Assembly (NCBI RefSeq): GCF_003171515.1
Contig: NC_089391.1
Span: 4,402,001 to 4,466,000 of the forward strand
Direction: 5' to 3'
From: Pyrenophora tritici-repentis
Lineage: Eukaryota > Ascomycota > Dothideomycetes > Pleosporales > Pleosporaceae
DNA length: 64,000 nt
The notes beneath the pieces are model-generated. The model saw only the letters and a program-made list of their open reading frames with translations, did no database searches and had not been told where the DNA came from. This document shows positions 1-12,132 of this stretch, in pieces (positions within the stretch are counted from its first letter, which is position 1; the number at the start of each line of letters is the position of its first letter). A program made the translations under genes and the position numbers.

Positions 1-731
1 AGTAAAGTAGATTGGAAATCAGATAATGTTTGTTTGGTATAGTGTTGTGCAAAGTTGGGAGGAGAGGTAGTGTATTTAGTATTATATCTGTGTTTATCAT
101 CGCGGTTACTGTAATTAATTGATATATTTTTGTATAAATACGGTTGCCGTGGGCGACTGACTGTTCAAAGCTGCGAAAAGCGTTGAGGTGAATGTGCTGT
201 GTACTAACTAGTGTACCGCCGTTTGGTTTATCAAAAAGTGTGGAATCGAGATTTGAGAAGCCGATGGAGAAGGTGGTTCTATCGGAATCCCCCTATCAGC
301 TTCTTCTCTTTTCCGGTGCTGGCATTATGAATTTTAGAATCGAGTTCTGGTATCACATATCCAAAGACCCGAACAGGTAAGATTCATATCGAATATGGCA
401 AAGGTCATATTGCATGTTCAAAGTTTCATTACAGAGTAAATAAGATATTTGCGTTCCCACGCGCTCGTCACAAAGCCGTCGAATTTTCTAAATGAAATAA
501 AGAAAAAAGCATAATGCGAAGACTCGGATTATCCAGCTATGCCGCTCGCAAACAACCACAACAAAAAAACGCCCGTCTCGCCGACCTTGTCCAGCCCATC
601 AGGGTATTGTCGTGTGTATATGTGGTATGGAAAATGCCCCCAAACGCCCAGATTACGCCCATTATGCGCGTCTTGTTTAACCTCATCCCGTCCTTTAATC
701 CTACAGTCTTGCCGTAATTTCCATCAATGCT
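1..731. other. Window edge without a recognisable gene
   Basis: The first 180 bases are AT-rich. I find no open frame with protein-like composition or splice-site support. The last part is probably the 3' flank of the ROT1 gene, which ends at 732 on the minus strand. Confidence 0.5.
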
Positions 732-1620
732 CTAGAAAAAGTAGTAGAGCACACTGCCGCCTGCTGTCATGAAGACACCGAACCACCACCATTGATCTGC
801 CCTTACGGCACCGGGAGTCCTCTTGAAAAGCACCTCGTGGTTCATGGGCAGCTCGCCTCGCTTAGCCTTGGGAGCGGCGGTTTGGGTGACGAGCGGGTTG
901 AGCGTGGTGGTGGGTAGCATGGTAGGCGGAGTCATGGCGAGGTAGAGCGGCATCATTGGGGCGCCGTCCCACTTGTAGAGCGTAATGCGGGGAATCTTGT
1001 GGTACTGGTCCGAAGCGACATACTCGTATTTCTAGCACGGTTGTTAGCAATTGTAGGAGTAGTTGGGTCCGAAGGCAAAAGGCGTACCTGGAATAGTTCA
1101 CTCGCATTGTAGCGGGTGTATACGGCGTTCTTGTACTGGCACGGGTCCGAGAATAGTTGTCGGCCGTCGACCTTGATGGGCGAGAGCTTCAGGGAACCGT
1201 TTTCAAACTTCTCAAAGGTGCCATGTTGCCATTGGATTATGCCTTTTGGGCACCTTGGATCTTGCGCTGTCATGGTTGTTAGTTGTGGGTCGGCTCAACG
1301 TCGGGGAACTACGTACGGTTCGCGATGGCGCGGTAATATGCCTCCTCGAAGTGACCGTCTGCGGTGAAGGAGTAGCTGATACCGGTATGCTGGGGTTCAG
1401 TGAATTTCTCGTTAACGGGGTCGTAGAAGCCCTATGGAAGTGATTAGCCAGAATGCGCAGACAAGTTTCGGAAGCCACGATTACGTACCGGTCCGGTCAT
1501 AGTCGAGTTTGCCTTGCTGTTCCACGTGCCGACGAGCTCAGCGGGAAATGCGACTGTCTGGGCTTGCGCGTGCAAGACGGCGACTCCTGAGAGGAGTAGG
1601 GCTACTATCCGTGAAACCAT
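732..1620 (-). CDS. ROT1: ROT1-like ER chaperone, four exons
   Basis: ROT1 is an essential ER membrane chaperone that supports folding and N-glycosylation of secretory and cell-wall proteins. Exons by reading are 1620-1489, 1431-1317, 1266-1088 and 1031-732, giving 241 aa (yeast Rot1 is about 256). The start is followed by a signal peptide ([20 protein letters not shown]) and then the family hallmark [15 protein letters not shown]. Further family blocks are [38 protein letters not shown] and [21 protein letters not shown]-terminal hydrophobic segment ([19 protein letters not shown]) would anchor it in the membrane. It is divergent from the cyclo-ligase gene, with about 445 bp between the two starts. 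Family assignment is confident; exact splice sites are inferred. Confidence 0.9.
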
Positions 1621-2065
1621 GACTACGGGTGGGATATGCGAGGGTAACGAGTGTGTGCGGTCGGACGGCCGTCGAGAAAAGCGAGCGTGTGGGCGTGAAA
1701 GCGTGATTGGGGTGGTGGTAGTGTTCGTGGCTGGTAGCTGGTGTTGAGGAGGAACGATGTTTGCTCATGTTGGACATGGCCGCCGCCTCCTGGCTTGGAC
1801 CACTTTCAACAGGGATAAAGGCGGCTATGCGCAGATCCCCGGCCGCCGCCGATGGGCGACGGCAACATCATCACCCGTACCTGCAGCCGCTGCCTTCTCA
1901 CCGTGCTTATGCTCACTGACCATCACATCGCTAAGCTGTTCGCTATCGTGGGGGGAGAGACATTGGCCTTCTGCTCCTTCACTGCAACACTGCAACACGG
2001 CGCATCTCGACTCGGGCCCAACGGTGCTATTTCTGGAACGCCGTTAGGCTTGCAATTAAAGGACT

Positions 2066-2863
2066 ATGGCGGGGTCGCTAGCAGCTGTCAAGAGGGAATT
2101 AAGGAACAAGATTAGAGATGCACTAAAGCATCTTCCCCATGCGGCTGCTGCTTCTCAGTGTATGTCATGTTGCCCGTCTGCACATTGCTCGTCTAATGCT
2201 CTCCAGCATCCAATGCGACTGCAGCTCTGTTAGCCATGCCCGAGTACCAGGCAGCACGCAGAATAAGTGTCTATCTTTCCATGCCTGGCGGTGAGATCTC
2301 TACCACGGACATTGTGCGCAATGCGCTCGACCAGGGCAAGAAAGTCTTCATTCCCTATACCTATAATCTGGATTCACCCAAACAAGACCAGCCAAAATCC
2401 ATCATGGACATGGTAGAACTACAGTCCATGGCCGACTTTGACTCTCTGCAACCAGACAAATGGGGCATTCCTACTCCTAGCCAAGATTCAATCTCATCAC
2501 GTGCAAACTGCTTTGGGGGTACTGGCATCACGAACGGAGACATCGAAGCCGTGCACACAGGCCTCGACCTCATAGTTATGCCGGGCATGGCCTTTGACGC
2601 CCAGTTTGGCCGGCTGGGACACGGTAAGGGCTACTACGATTACTTCTTGAGTCGGTGTCACAAAGTGTCGCGCATGCCTTTTCGCGGTAAGAACTACTGG
2701 TATTGTGTATGTGGAGGGCTGGCTGACTGACCACGTCACAGTTGGTCTCTCGCTGACCGAGCAGTTCCTTCCGCCAACTGAGCCGGTTCCCATGTCATCC
2801 TCTGATTTTCGCCTCGATGCCATCGTGACTGGAGATGGCAAGCTCCTTCGCGCCGAGGCTTAA
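2066..2863 (+). CDS. FAU1: 5-formyltetrahydrofolate cyclo-ligase
   Basis: This enzyme converts 5-formyl-THF to 5,10-methenyl-THF with ATP, returning stored folate to the one-carbon pool. Exons 2066-2159, 2207-2686 and 2742-2863 join in frame to 231 aa, the usual family size. The start MAGSLAAVKRELRNKIRDAL gives the normal N-terminal basic helix. The family signature is the block DLIVMPGMAFDAQFGRLGHG followed by KGYYDYFLSR, which forms the ATP and folate site. The C-terminus VGLSLTEQFLPPTEP and AIVTGDGKLLRA is also typical. It has no targeting sequence and is probably cytosolic. A second folate gene (HPPK-DHPS) lies at 20.4 kb but is not clustered with it. Confidence 0.92.
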
Positions 2864-2975
2864 TCTTGACTCGACTCTTCCTTTCCTTCATAATCCACTG
2901 TAGTTGACTCTAAGTGTGTGCGAGGCGTGACGGCCAAGAGCGAAGCCGAGCGCCGGTGTAGATGGGAGGCAGCCT

Positions 2976-3420
2976 CTACAGCTGCTGGATGAGAGAGATG
3001 TTGTCTCCCTTGAGGAGGATTTGGCCAACCTTGCGCCTTTCTTCCGGCGCGTCCTTCTTGGCGAGCTTTACTTCGATCGCGTCGTCGATGACGAGGTTCA
3101 TGAACTCATCGAAGCCCTGTGCAGGTGTCAGTAGCCGCGGCAGAAAAAAGATAGACATGAAGCAGTCATACCCTGAGCTTTCCCTCGATGCGCATGCCCA
3201 GGTTCTCGTACAGCCAAACTGAAATGGTGGCCCGCGATTGTAGCAGCTTGAAAATGAAGTTGATAGGTGGGAGGAGGACTGCGCATGTTTAGCCTGAGTT
3301 ATTGCGCACATGCGTGTTATAGCTGTCGTTCGTACCTTTACCTCCGCCGCGGCCTGGGACATGTTAGCTAGGGCATGAAGATGGGAGGATTATGAGATAC
3401 TAACCGCCACGTCCAGTCAT
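2976..3420 (-). CDS. SME1: Small nuclear ribonucleoprotein SmE
   Basis: SmE is one of the seven Sm proteins forming the ring on U1, U2, U4 and U5 snRNAs in the spliceosome. Four exons, two of them tiny (3420-3405, 3353-3336, 3278-3172, 3116-2976), add up to 93 aa, the normal SmE length. The N-terminus is a short Gly/Arg stretch (MTGRGGRGGGK). The Sm1 motif spans [20 protein letters not shown], with [20 protein letters not shown] next, and the Sm2 motif is [17 protein letters not shown] at the C-terminus. High intron density in a small Sm gene is common in fungi. It is divergent from the importin gene across about 414 bp. Confidence 0.93.
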
Positions 3421-3834
3421 TTTTGCAGGTTAATTACGCGTCTTTTGGTATGTTGACCAAGTGTGTAGAGGTCAAGGTTGCGGCGCAATGTGGGGAGCGG
3501 CGCTGGATGAGGGTGGAACTATGGTCAAGGAACATTTCTGGGCCGTCACTAGGGCTTGGCGCTAGCGCGGGCATGTTGGTTGGTGCTGTGGACTCTGACT
3601 ATGCGCCCAAACGCAACTTCCCATCTTTGAACAAACCCATCCGGCTCTTAACAACCCTTCTCGCCGCCCACACCATCGCCGCTGCCACTCCTGCCTGGAC
3701 TCGCGCTTGCCGGGAATACATGCTAATTAATCAGTGAATGCGCGCACTATAACACGCCTCCCCGCCGCTTCTCTGAGCAGTATTCCGCATCCGCTCCCCC
3801 ACTAGTCCCCCTCCTCTCCCCAAAGACGCTCACC
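3421..3834. promoter_or_regulatory. Shared divergent promoter region of SmE and importin genes
   Basis: The two start codons face away from each other with only 414 bp between them, so the promoters must lie here. The stretch before the importin start is C/T-rich, as is common in fungal core promoters. No specific operator was identified. Confidence 0.5.
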
Positions 3835-6800
3835 ATGGCCGCCAACGGACAGCAGCTGTTCGAGCCTGTGCTCGCGGCACACAGCACAATGTCGGCGCAG
3901 GTGGACCGCGCGCAAAAAGAGCAGGCACATCAATACCTGGAGCAGTTTCAGAAGTCGGTATGTGTAGGCGGGCATGGATGACTAGGCCTGCAGGAATACA
4001 GTAGGCTGACATGGTCATATAGCAAGAGGCATGGACAACGACTCTGGCCATAATTGAGTCAAACTCGGCAGACGCAGGCGCCAAGATGTTTGCTGCAACC
4101 ACACTCAAGGGCAAGGTGTGTTGCTTTCACTCCAACGTGCGCCTTTTCTTTTCTAATAGCATCAGATTATATACGACCTCCACCAAGTACCCCGCGCACA
4201 GCTTCCAGAGCTCCGAGCCTCGATTATGCGGAATCTGCTAAACTTTCACGCTGGTCCCAAGCCAATTCGTGTGCAGCTGTGCCTGTGCCTGGCGAACCTG
4301 GCCATCCAGATGACCGAGTGGAAAGACGTGCTCAAAGATGTCATCAGCGCTTTTAGCTCAAACCTAGCAAACCTTCCTTGCATCCTGGACTTTCTCCATG
4401 TCCTCCCCGAGGAAGTTACGCATGGACGAAAGATCGCACTCACAGTACGTCCGAACGAGCCTCGCCCCATGATAAAACCACGGCAATCCCCCGTAGCGCC
4501 GACATATGCTAGCAGAGTTGTAGTCTAATATTTGGTGGTCAGGAACACGAGTTGACGATGAGGACGGCCGAGTTGATCGAGAGCAATGCCCAGCCAGTCC
4601 TGGATTTCCTCTTCCAATATGCCACAACTACACGTACGTCCAAGCACCCCTTAATCATGCCCGCCCCTACTGACATTCCACAGCTACCGCAGCCCAGAAC
4701 CCCCAATTACTGAACTGTATCACTGCATGGATACGAGAGATCCCACTTGATGCCATCATCAATTCCCCTCTGCTCAAAATCATCATTGATGGCCTGGACC
4801 TGGAGGATGATGCCTTCGAGGCTGCAGTGAATTGTTTGAGTGCCCTCATTTCAGAGACCAGAGATGTCGACGAGACGCTCAATTCCATCATGATTCTATA
4901 TCCTCAAGTCATCAACCTCCAGACCAAGCTCGCAGAAGCCGCACAAGAGGAGGACTCTACAAAGTTCAAGGGCATTGCCAGGATATTTACCGAGGCGGGC
5001 GAGTCTTGGGTCATTATGATCGCTCGCCTGCCGACCAATTTCCGCGCCCTGGTGGAAGTCATACTCAGAACAGCCGCGCTGGACAAAGAGAAGGATGCCA
5101 TCTCGTACACATTCAAGTTCTGGTATGACCTGAAGCAATATCTGACCCTCGACAAGTATGCCGAAGCACGCAACCAGTGTCTGGATTTATACTCCAACCT
5201 CGTCGATATCATGATCGGACATCTTGAATTTCCCAAACCAGATTCTGGCGACGAGAAAGATTTATTCGAGGGTGATCGTGAGCAAGAGGAGAAGTTCCGC
5301 GAGTTCCGTCATCAGATGGGCGATGTGTTGAAGGACTGCTGCGAGGTTATGGGCGTCGTTGAGTGTCTCCAGAAGCCCTACGACCTTGTACAGCAATGGG
5401 TGCAGACATACGGCGCTCAAGCTGGACCGAACAATGTACCAGAGTGGCAGAAACTGGAAGCGCCACTTTTCGCCGTCAGAGCCATGGGTAGAATGGTCCC
5501 CCCAGACGAGAATATCATGCTACCTCGTCTAATTCCGCTCATCGTAACGATACCCGACCACAACAAGCTACGCTTCCAGGCTGTCATGGCCCTGGGACGG
5601 TATACCGAATGGACTGCACAACACCCCGACACTCTTCAACCACAGCTAGAATACATCATGGCAGCATTCGATCATTCGACCAAAGATGTTATCCGTGCCG
5701 CCGCACTCTCGTTCAAGTTCTTTTGCAATGATTGCGCAAGCCTCTTGGTTACCTTTGTCAACCCCTTGCAGGAATTTTACGCAAAGCATCTAGACAAGCT
5801 ACCCATTAGCAGCCAAGAAGAGATTACCGAAGGTGTTGCGTCTGTAGTCGCAAAGGTACCAAACGACCAGCTTCTTGCCACACTCAAGCTGTATCTCGAT
5901 CCGGTCATGGCGAATCTGATCCAGCTTGCACAACAGGCCAAGAATGATGCGGACCAGAAACTGATTGCGGACAAGATAAACCTACTCACAATATTCTTCG
6001 AAATGGTAGCACCCGAGTTACCGCCCGGTCAAGAACATCCCGCCGTCACGTATTGTCAGGAGATCTTCCCCACACTTGCAAACATGATCACCCACTTCAA
6101 CTCAAGCATTCCCATTCTTGAGCGTGTATGTCGGTGCTGGCGATACATGGTCCTCTCGTACCGGACTGCGATGCGCCCACTTCTACCAGATCTCGCTACA
6201 AAACTCATTGAAGGCTTTGACAAGTCAAGACAGGGCTGCTTCCTCTGGGCGACAGCCTCGATTGTACGCGAGTTCTCCCAAGGCGTGGATAATGTCGATC
6301 CGAGCCTCGCAAACGATGTCTATCAGTTTTACGAGCAGCAAGCGAAGACTTTCCTACGTATATTGAACGACTCGCCACCAGAAGAAAATCCTGATCTCAT
6401 CGAGGACTACTTCCGTCTTGCCGCAGATATGGCGCTCTACTTCCCCTCCGAGTCTATCATGTCGCCGCTCATGGACACGATTCTCCGGGCAGCCTGTAAC
6501 TGCCTTACATTGCTCAAGGAAGATCCCCTCATTGCTGTGCTTCACTTTCTGCGGGACTTGCTAGGCTATGGCCGTAACTCATCGCCGTCATCCAGCTTCG
6601 ACAACACGCGTCACGAAGTTCCCGAACAACTGCGAGACCGCATAAAGCAGCTTGTTCTCGGTGCTGGTGTTGACCTAGTCCAGCGTATCATGACTGGCAT
6701 GATGTACAGTTTCCCCAGAGGTTGCTTCCCTGACTCATCTGGTGTGCTTCTGGATCTTTTCGAGCTCATGCCAGAACAAGTCGCGACGTGGGTTGCTACC

Positions 6801-7007
6801 ACTGTCGCCATGTTGCCACAAGGAAGCATCACACCCCAAGAAAGTGAGCGTTTTCTTAACAATATCCGTCAACGCATCCAGACTGGCGATGTCAGGATGA
6901 TTAGGACAATCCTTCAAGACTTCACAACCAGCTACCGTCGGAGAAATGTGGCTCCTCGAGATGGCCTGGGCGATTTGGAGGCTTCACGGTTCAGGTTCTC
7001 TGGCTAG
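3835..7007 (+). CDS. MTR10: Importin-beta family nuclear transport receptor (transportin-3/Mtr10 type)
   Basis: This receptor carries SR-type and RNA-binding proteins such as Npl3 into the nucleus and releases them on Ran-GTP. Five exons (3835-3957, 4023-4115, 4166-4444, 4543-4633, 4684-7007) join to 969 aa, typical of Mtr10/TNPO3. The importin-beta N-terminal domain is seen as AQKEQAHQYLEQFQKSQEAW followed by an FAATTLKGKI-type block. YDLHQVPRAQLPELRASIMR and PIRVQLCLCLANLAIQMTEW match TNPO3-like HEAT repeats. The rest is alpha-helical HEAT repeats, including RFQAVMALGRYTEW and VFSFPRGC-like Mtr10 landmarks (seen as MYSFPRGCFPDSSGVLLDLF). The introns cluster at the 5' end. Paralogous importins are possible alternatives, but the N-terminal blocks favour Mtr10. 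Confidence 0.9.
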
Positions 7008-8170
7008 AGGCTAGAGGATGAACCGCGGCTCTTGTTTCAAACCTTGATCGCGCCATGACTTGCACGTAAAAATGGTTTTACGTGAACTTCTTCGTGCGAG
7101 AGTCGTGGTTGATGGTTCGATAGCGCTCATATGGAATGAGCTCACGGGCACACAGGAGAGGGCAACAGCGTGATGCGCGGTGTGACTCATATCGAAACAG
7201 CATAATTGTACTTGAAGCGTTTGTGTGCGGGCATTTGCATGGAAGATCGGGATTCGAAAGGCAGGATACCATGGGTGAGACAAAGTAGGGTTTCTTGTTA
7301 CAACTACTTATTTCTTTCCCTTTGATTTTTGATATTGTGAACAGCTTCAGTGATGTCTATTCAAGGCTTGCTCTTACGCGTTCCCCTGCTAGCTGTCCCG
7401 ATTAGGTGAACGTAAAATAGATGCTACAATTCCTGGTGAGCACCAATAAATCTATCAAGTCCAGTCTATATCAGTTGAAACTTTGGTGATGGTCATGAGT
7501 AGTTGCCTCGACTAGCCTTCCTGGACGGGTGACTCTGCCTGCAAAGGCCACTTTCATTTTCTAGGCAGCTACTGCCGATTCTCAGAGAAAAGAGGCTCTG
7601 AGGCGACATGCGCGATGAGCAGTGCCTTCTCTAGCAACTAACGGCAAGCACAGCCAGAGAGACACATATGTGCCTGCCACAACAAACAATAAAAGGTGAC
7701 ATGCTGCGCTTTCATAGCCCCGCACCTCTTTGCCCTCCGCTTACCACGCACTGGTATAGGTGTATGGCTTCATACAATATCCTATTTGCGCACCGCTGAG
7801 GGTTCGCGTATCCCGACACCTCTTCTAGCAATTCTGCTCTTCTTAGCACCCCTCATCATATTCTCTTACTCAGTCTCTTACCCCAATCACCACCTCCACC
7901 AGCCCGTAGCTACTCACCACGTCATTCAGGCCATCTCCCTGGCCTATCACGACGATACATCTGCGCACAAAGTCTGTCAGCTTTTACAGCTGACTTTCTA
8001 ATACCGAGTGCGTCTCTTCTACCCTTGACGGACTGACTACTGATATTCCAATAGAATCTCTCTTCAGTCTCCACACCGTATTCTGTTCTCACCTGTGCTC
8101 CTCGTAAGGTTGACCTGTGGTATCCACAAGAAGAATACCCACAAAGGCCACAGCAACCTGCACTTCAGGC
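7008..8170. other. Intergenic region
   Basis: This is the 3' flank of the importin gene, then AT-rich DNA. Around 7690-8100 there are pyrimidine-rich tracts and a possible 5' exon of the next gene, but no start codon can be defended there. Confidence 0.4.
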
Positions 8171-8173
8171 TAG

Positions 8174-9747
8174 TAATCGTACATCCTGGATTCCTCACCC
8201 AGACGATCCGGGCAATACAGATCTAGCTCCACAGGATCCATCCGAAGATATAGAGCCCCAAGTCCATCCCCGTCGAGCGCACCAAGCACATCAACGCCCT
8301 CTGTTCGTCGGAGAGCACCGAGTACATCAGCGCCCTCTGTTCGCCGAAGAAGCAGCTCGCAGCCCGCTAGGCCGCTCACATTAGCTGAGAAGATAGCAGT
8401 GGGCGCGCCGCTGAACCCCTGGAACCCTAGAAACCCGCATCGACTAGACAAGTATACCACAAGGTCTACCGGAGACTTGTTTCAGGCAAGACAAAGGCAA
8501 ATTCTCGCAGAAGCTGCACAGAAAGAACAGCGGCTCAGTCAACTTCGAATCGAAAGGCAGAGAACTCGTCAACTGGACGGATCAAGATCAGGTGGATCAT
8601 CACCGAGTATCAGTCGCACAAGCTCAACCGTGAATCTTCCCCGGTCAGCCTCCTGGAACAGCTCCGTCAAGGGATCTGCGCCTTCGGAAAGGGTGGGAAT
8701 CTTTCTACGTACAAATACCGGAGACTCTATCGCATCATCGAGATCTGGGCAGTCGACAAAGTCCCGAAGGTCGACACTTTCTCGCGTCGTCACGGTCGAG
8801 CGGAATGATCGAGACGCTAAAGCACATGAAACACGGCAAGAGCAGCAGCTACGAGGGCCTGGCATTGGAACGCACCGCGAGCCAGATTCTACACCGAATG
8901 GAGGACAAGGACTCAGAGGACTCCCTGGAAAGCACACAGAGAAGAGTACTCGGTATGTGCTTTCTCAATTTCCGGGCAGTATTGTCGATTCGGTAGACTA
9001 ACGTATTATAGCGAACGCGCGCGCAATCTATGGACCGACTCGCTATCTCGACGTGATAAGTTTCGCCCCGACTTCCTCAAGAAAAATTGGGGCTTGCATC
9101 GTCGAACACAATCCATCCAGTAGATCGTACATCCATTGTTGCTCTGCGAAGGAAGACTCACGTATTGCTGCCTTGGAACACTTACTCGTCATCACCGAAG
9201 ATATACTGCAACGGCTTATCGATACCGAGGGTATCACGAGCAGTGGATGGTTGCCTGCCACACCACAATCACATCATGCAGCGGTATACGGGATTGGTGG
9301 TGGAAGCGCGGCAGGTAGGGCTGGCAGCGTGACAAGCAGTGTTCAGACCAGTCGAAGAGGCAGTGGTCAGACCCAGGAGTAAGCAATTCCAGTCTGCATG
9401 AGGATGACATACTCACATCATGTAGTCTGCTCATCGACTATGCTCATGGCTCACCACAATCGATGCACTCGCCACACTTCATACCAACGTCCAACTCAGC
9501 ACTCTCGCAGACGACGTTTGTAAATGACTTCAACGCCCCGTCCTCGCATCATCACATCCAGAAACCTAAGCTCCCTAGAGGCAGCAGCGACACGGCGTTT
9601 CCGAATACCAGCACGCCGAAGCCGATGGTACAAACACTTCCTAGGACGAGCAGCGATGTCATACAGCAACCTCAGCCGCTGCCGGTGGGATCTTTCCAAG
9701 GCCCTAGAAGGGGTAGAGTGCAATGGAATCTGGGCTCTGAAGGATAA
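8174..9747 (+). CDS. Hypothetical low-complexity protein, gene model uncertain
   Basis: I do not recognise this gene. The best frame runs from about 8174 to 8954 and is rich in S, R, P and Q. It contains a tandem duplicated block near 8285-8345 (RRAPSTSAPSVRRR) and an ordered patch PLTLAEKIAVGAPLNPWNPR. An intron 8955-9011 (GTATGT to TATAG) leads to RERARNLWTDSLSRRDKFRP, after which the frame changes near 9100-9155. Protein-like sequence then resumes as ALEHLLVITEDILQRLIDTE, and after an intron (9383-9425) a final exon ends at 9747. Upstream, a different frame (about 8052-8280, with VDLWYPQEEYPQRPQQPALQ) also looks coding, so a 5' exon and intron or a frameshift is likely. No function should be inferred. 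Confidence 0.45.
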
Positions 9748-10003
9748 GGAAGTGACTCATCCAAGTCATGAACTGGTTATAGTTGAAAGATTGTGAGTGT
9801 GAAGTCAGTATCAAAGGTCCGAAGTAGTTGATTATCCTTGGTTCTACTGTGCGAAAATTATTGTTCTGTCTCTCAGTGGTGGTCTTCTGATTGTGAGATG
9901 AGCATGGTACTATGATCCGTGAGCGTCGTTAACATGGTAAGGAGCATACAAGCTCAGTCTAAGATCAGTTCATACTGGGATAGATGCATTAGTACCATGG
10001 TAA

Positions 10004-10116
10004 CACCTGGGTGACATAAAATACTGGACAGTATGGGTAAGCACCCAATAGACGTGCATGGCGACTACAGTGGCTTTTCTAAATTAGTATGTCCAGTATT
10101 TTATAACACCCAGGTG
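10004..10116. mobile_element. MITE-like inverted-repeat element, copy 1
   Basis: The element is 113 bp with terminal inverted repeats of about 27 bp. The left end begins CACCTGGGTGACATAAAATA and the right end finishes TATTTTATAACACCCAGGTG. It is flanked by a perfect 4-bp direct repeat, GTAA, at 10000-10003 and 10117-10120. It has no coding capacity of its own. It lies about 220 bp upstream of the eIF3g start, so it may be part of that promoter. Related copies are at 18650 and 34118. Confidence 0.85.
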
Positions 10117-10338
10117 GTAACTAATGAGAATGTGGTTACTAGGAGTCATGGTGATTATGCGAGGGAAAGATACAGTGTTGAGTCGCAACTTCCGCTAGCG
10201 CGAAATCTTGGCGGCGCACCGCACACATTGAATTGCCCCACTGTCCGCCACTTCTCTCACCTTTCTATATACGACCTCCGTCCCGACTACACCTCGCCGA
10301 CTCAGACGAAACCGAAGTCACACTCACACTCGCCAAAA

Positions 10339-11293
10339 ATGTCACGACCTGCAGGGTGAGGTTCTCTGCGCCGTGTTTAAACTTTTTGTACTGACTATGA
10401 CTGCTTAGCCGCACCGACTGGGCGGAAGAAGACGACGAGGAGTCTCTCACCTCCCTCCCCCCCAACCAAGTCATCAAGAACAAGGATGGAACCGAGACAG
10501 TCATTTCCTACAAGATTGGCGAAGACGGCCGGAAGTACAAGACCACGCGGCGCATTAAGAAGACGGTCGTAAAGCAAATCGTAAACCCGCGCGTCGCCGA
10601 GCGGAAGCAATGGGCCAAGTTTGGACAGGAGAAGGGCAAGCCCGCCGGCCCGCAAACAGATACCGTTTCCGTGGCCGAGAACATCGTTTTCCGACCGGTA
10701 TCCAACTGGAAAGCTAGTACCGAGGACAAGGGCGACGAGGCGAAGAAGAAGGCTGAGCTTAAGAACGCAAAGATCAAGTGTCGTATTTGCCAGGGCGACC
10801 ATTTCACCACAAAGTGTCCCTTCAAGGACACCATGGCTCCCGAAGGCGATGTCGCGCCCGCCGACATGCCCGACGACGCTCCCGGAGTTGGTGCAGGAGG
10901 AAGTTTGGGTACCGGCTCTGGAGGCTACGTTCCCCCACACTTGCGTGGACGTGGAGGTGCAGGCGAGAAGATGGGCGGCAAATTCGACCGCGACGACAGC
11001 GCCACTCTGCGTGTCACCAACGTTTCCGAGTTTGCTGAGGAGCAAGACCTACGGGACATGTTCTCGAGATACGGCCATGTCACTAGGGTTTTCTTGGCCA
11101 AGGACCGGGAAACCGGTCGAGCAAAGGGCTTTGCTTTTGTCAGTTACGCGGACCGGTCGGATGCTGCCAAGGCATGCGAGAAGATGGACGGATGTAAGTT
11201 TTCGCTGATGATGATAGCTCACCAAGATACTAACGCTTTGCAGTCGGTTTCGGTCATCTTATTCTTCGTGTGGAGTTTGCTAAGAAGGCTTAA
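10339..11293 (+). CDS. TIF35: Translation initiation factor eIF3 subunit G
   Basis: eIF3g is an RNA-binding subunit of the eIF3 complex and helps scanning and reinitiation on the 40S ribosome. Exons 10339-10355, 10409-11193 and 11244-11293 give 283 aa. The first exon holds only five codons and part of a sixth (MSRPA and G). The N-terminal eIF3g domain reads [20 protein letters not shown] with [25 protein letters not shown]-type zinc knuckle ([15 protein letters not shown]) follows at about residue 130. The C-terminal RRM has RNP2-like LRVTNVSEF and RNP1 [10 protein letters not shown], and ends [13 protein letters not shown] 113-bp MITE copy sits in the upstream region. Confidence 0.95.
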
Positions 11294-12132
11294 TCATTCA
11301 CAATGGTATTGGCTGGGGAGCAATGGGTTCGGGCGTTTGGGACACGGCTCAGTGAGCTTTAGTTAGACACGAGACTCTTCATGACTATCAGTGATGAAAT
11401 TTATACGCTGGGCTTCCAGGCTCCTTGATGGGCTGCCAGATATGAGTGCAGCCTCGTATAAGTACTACTTGCATGCAGCTTTTGCAAAGAGCGACCATTC
11501 AAAAGGTTGATAGTTTTCACGCAGGAAGCAATGTATATCTACTGCCACCGCTCACTGAGATTATCGCCATGGTTCGCCTTTGCGAAAGAGCTACTACTGA
11601 TGCATGCTGACCTGGCTCTTACTCTAATACGGACTAGAAAAGACGCGACAATAAGTAGTCTCTCCTATGCCTAGGATCCAACTGGCTGAGCGAGTAGTAG
11701 TGGCACAAAGTCATGGCCACAGAAACGTACGACACAGCTGCAACAACGACGCTCCGACGTGTTTGTATCACGAACGTGATGGCACCAAACGCGTATTTTT
11801 AGCTGTGCACGTTCAGGGTGAGTAAACAGTCATAGCGATATGACTGTACTGTGAGTCTGTGACTGTGCCGTCTCACTACAGAATGCGGCTTGCCCCACGT
11901 TCACGGGCTCGTAGCTAGTGATTGGTTCGTGAGCATGACGCGAACGAACGACCATGACCTAACGACTCCCTATCGCGCCGCGGCACTTATCGCCATCTGT
12001 CCCCTAACACATCTCCTTGCTATTTCCTAGACCTTGTACCTTTGTCTTTTGGAAAGAGCTTGCGTGTGTCTTGTCTCCTTGGCCTCCATCAGTCTTCTTC
12101 TTTCCATCATAACTATCATCAACGTCACTACA
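11294..12132. other. Intergenic region
   Basis: No gene seen. The stretch 11990-12130 is pyrimidine-rich and directly precedes the next start codon, consistent with promoter and 5' UTR. Confidence 0.45.

Noticed and set aside
3423..3737. 104-aa frame in the SmE/importin divergent promoter
   Set aside because: No conserved features, and it occupies the space needed for both promoters.
10033..10116. Similar translated sequence in MITE copies 1 and 2 that looks like a conserved peptide
   Set aside because: The similarity follows from the DNA repeat itself; copy 3 breaks the frame, so no coding role is indicated.
10395..11045. 216-aa minus-strand frame across eIF3g
   Set aside because: Antisense shadow of a confidently assigned gene.
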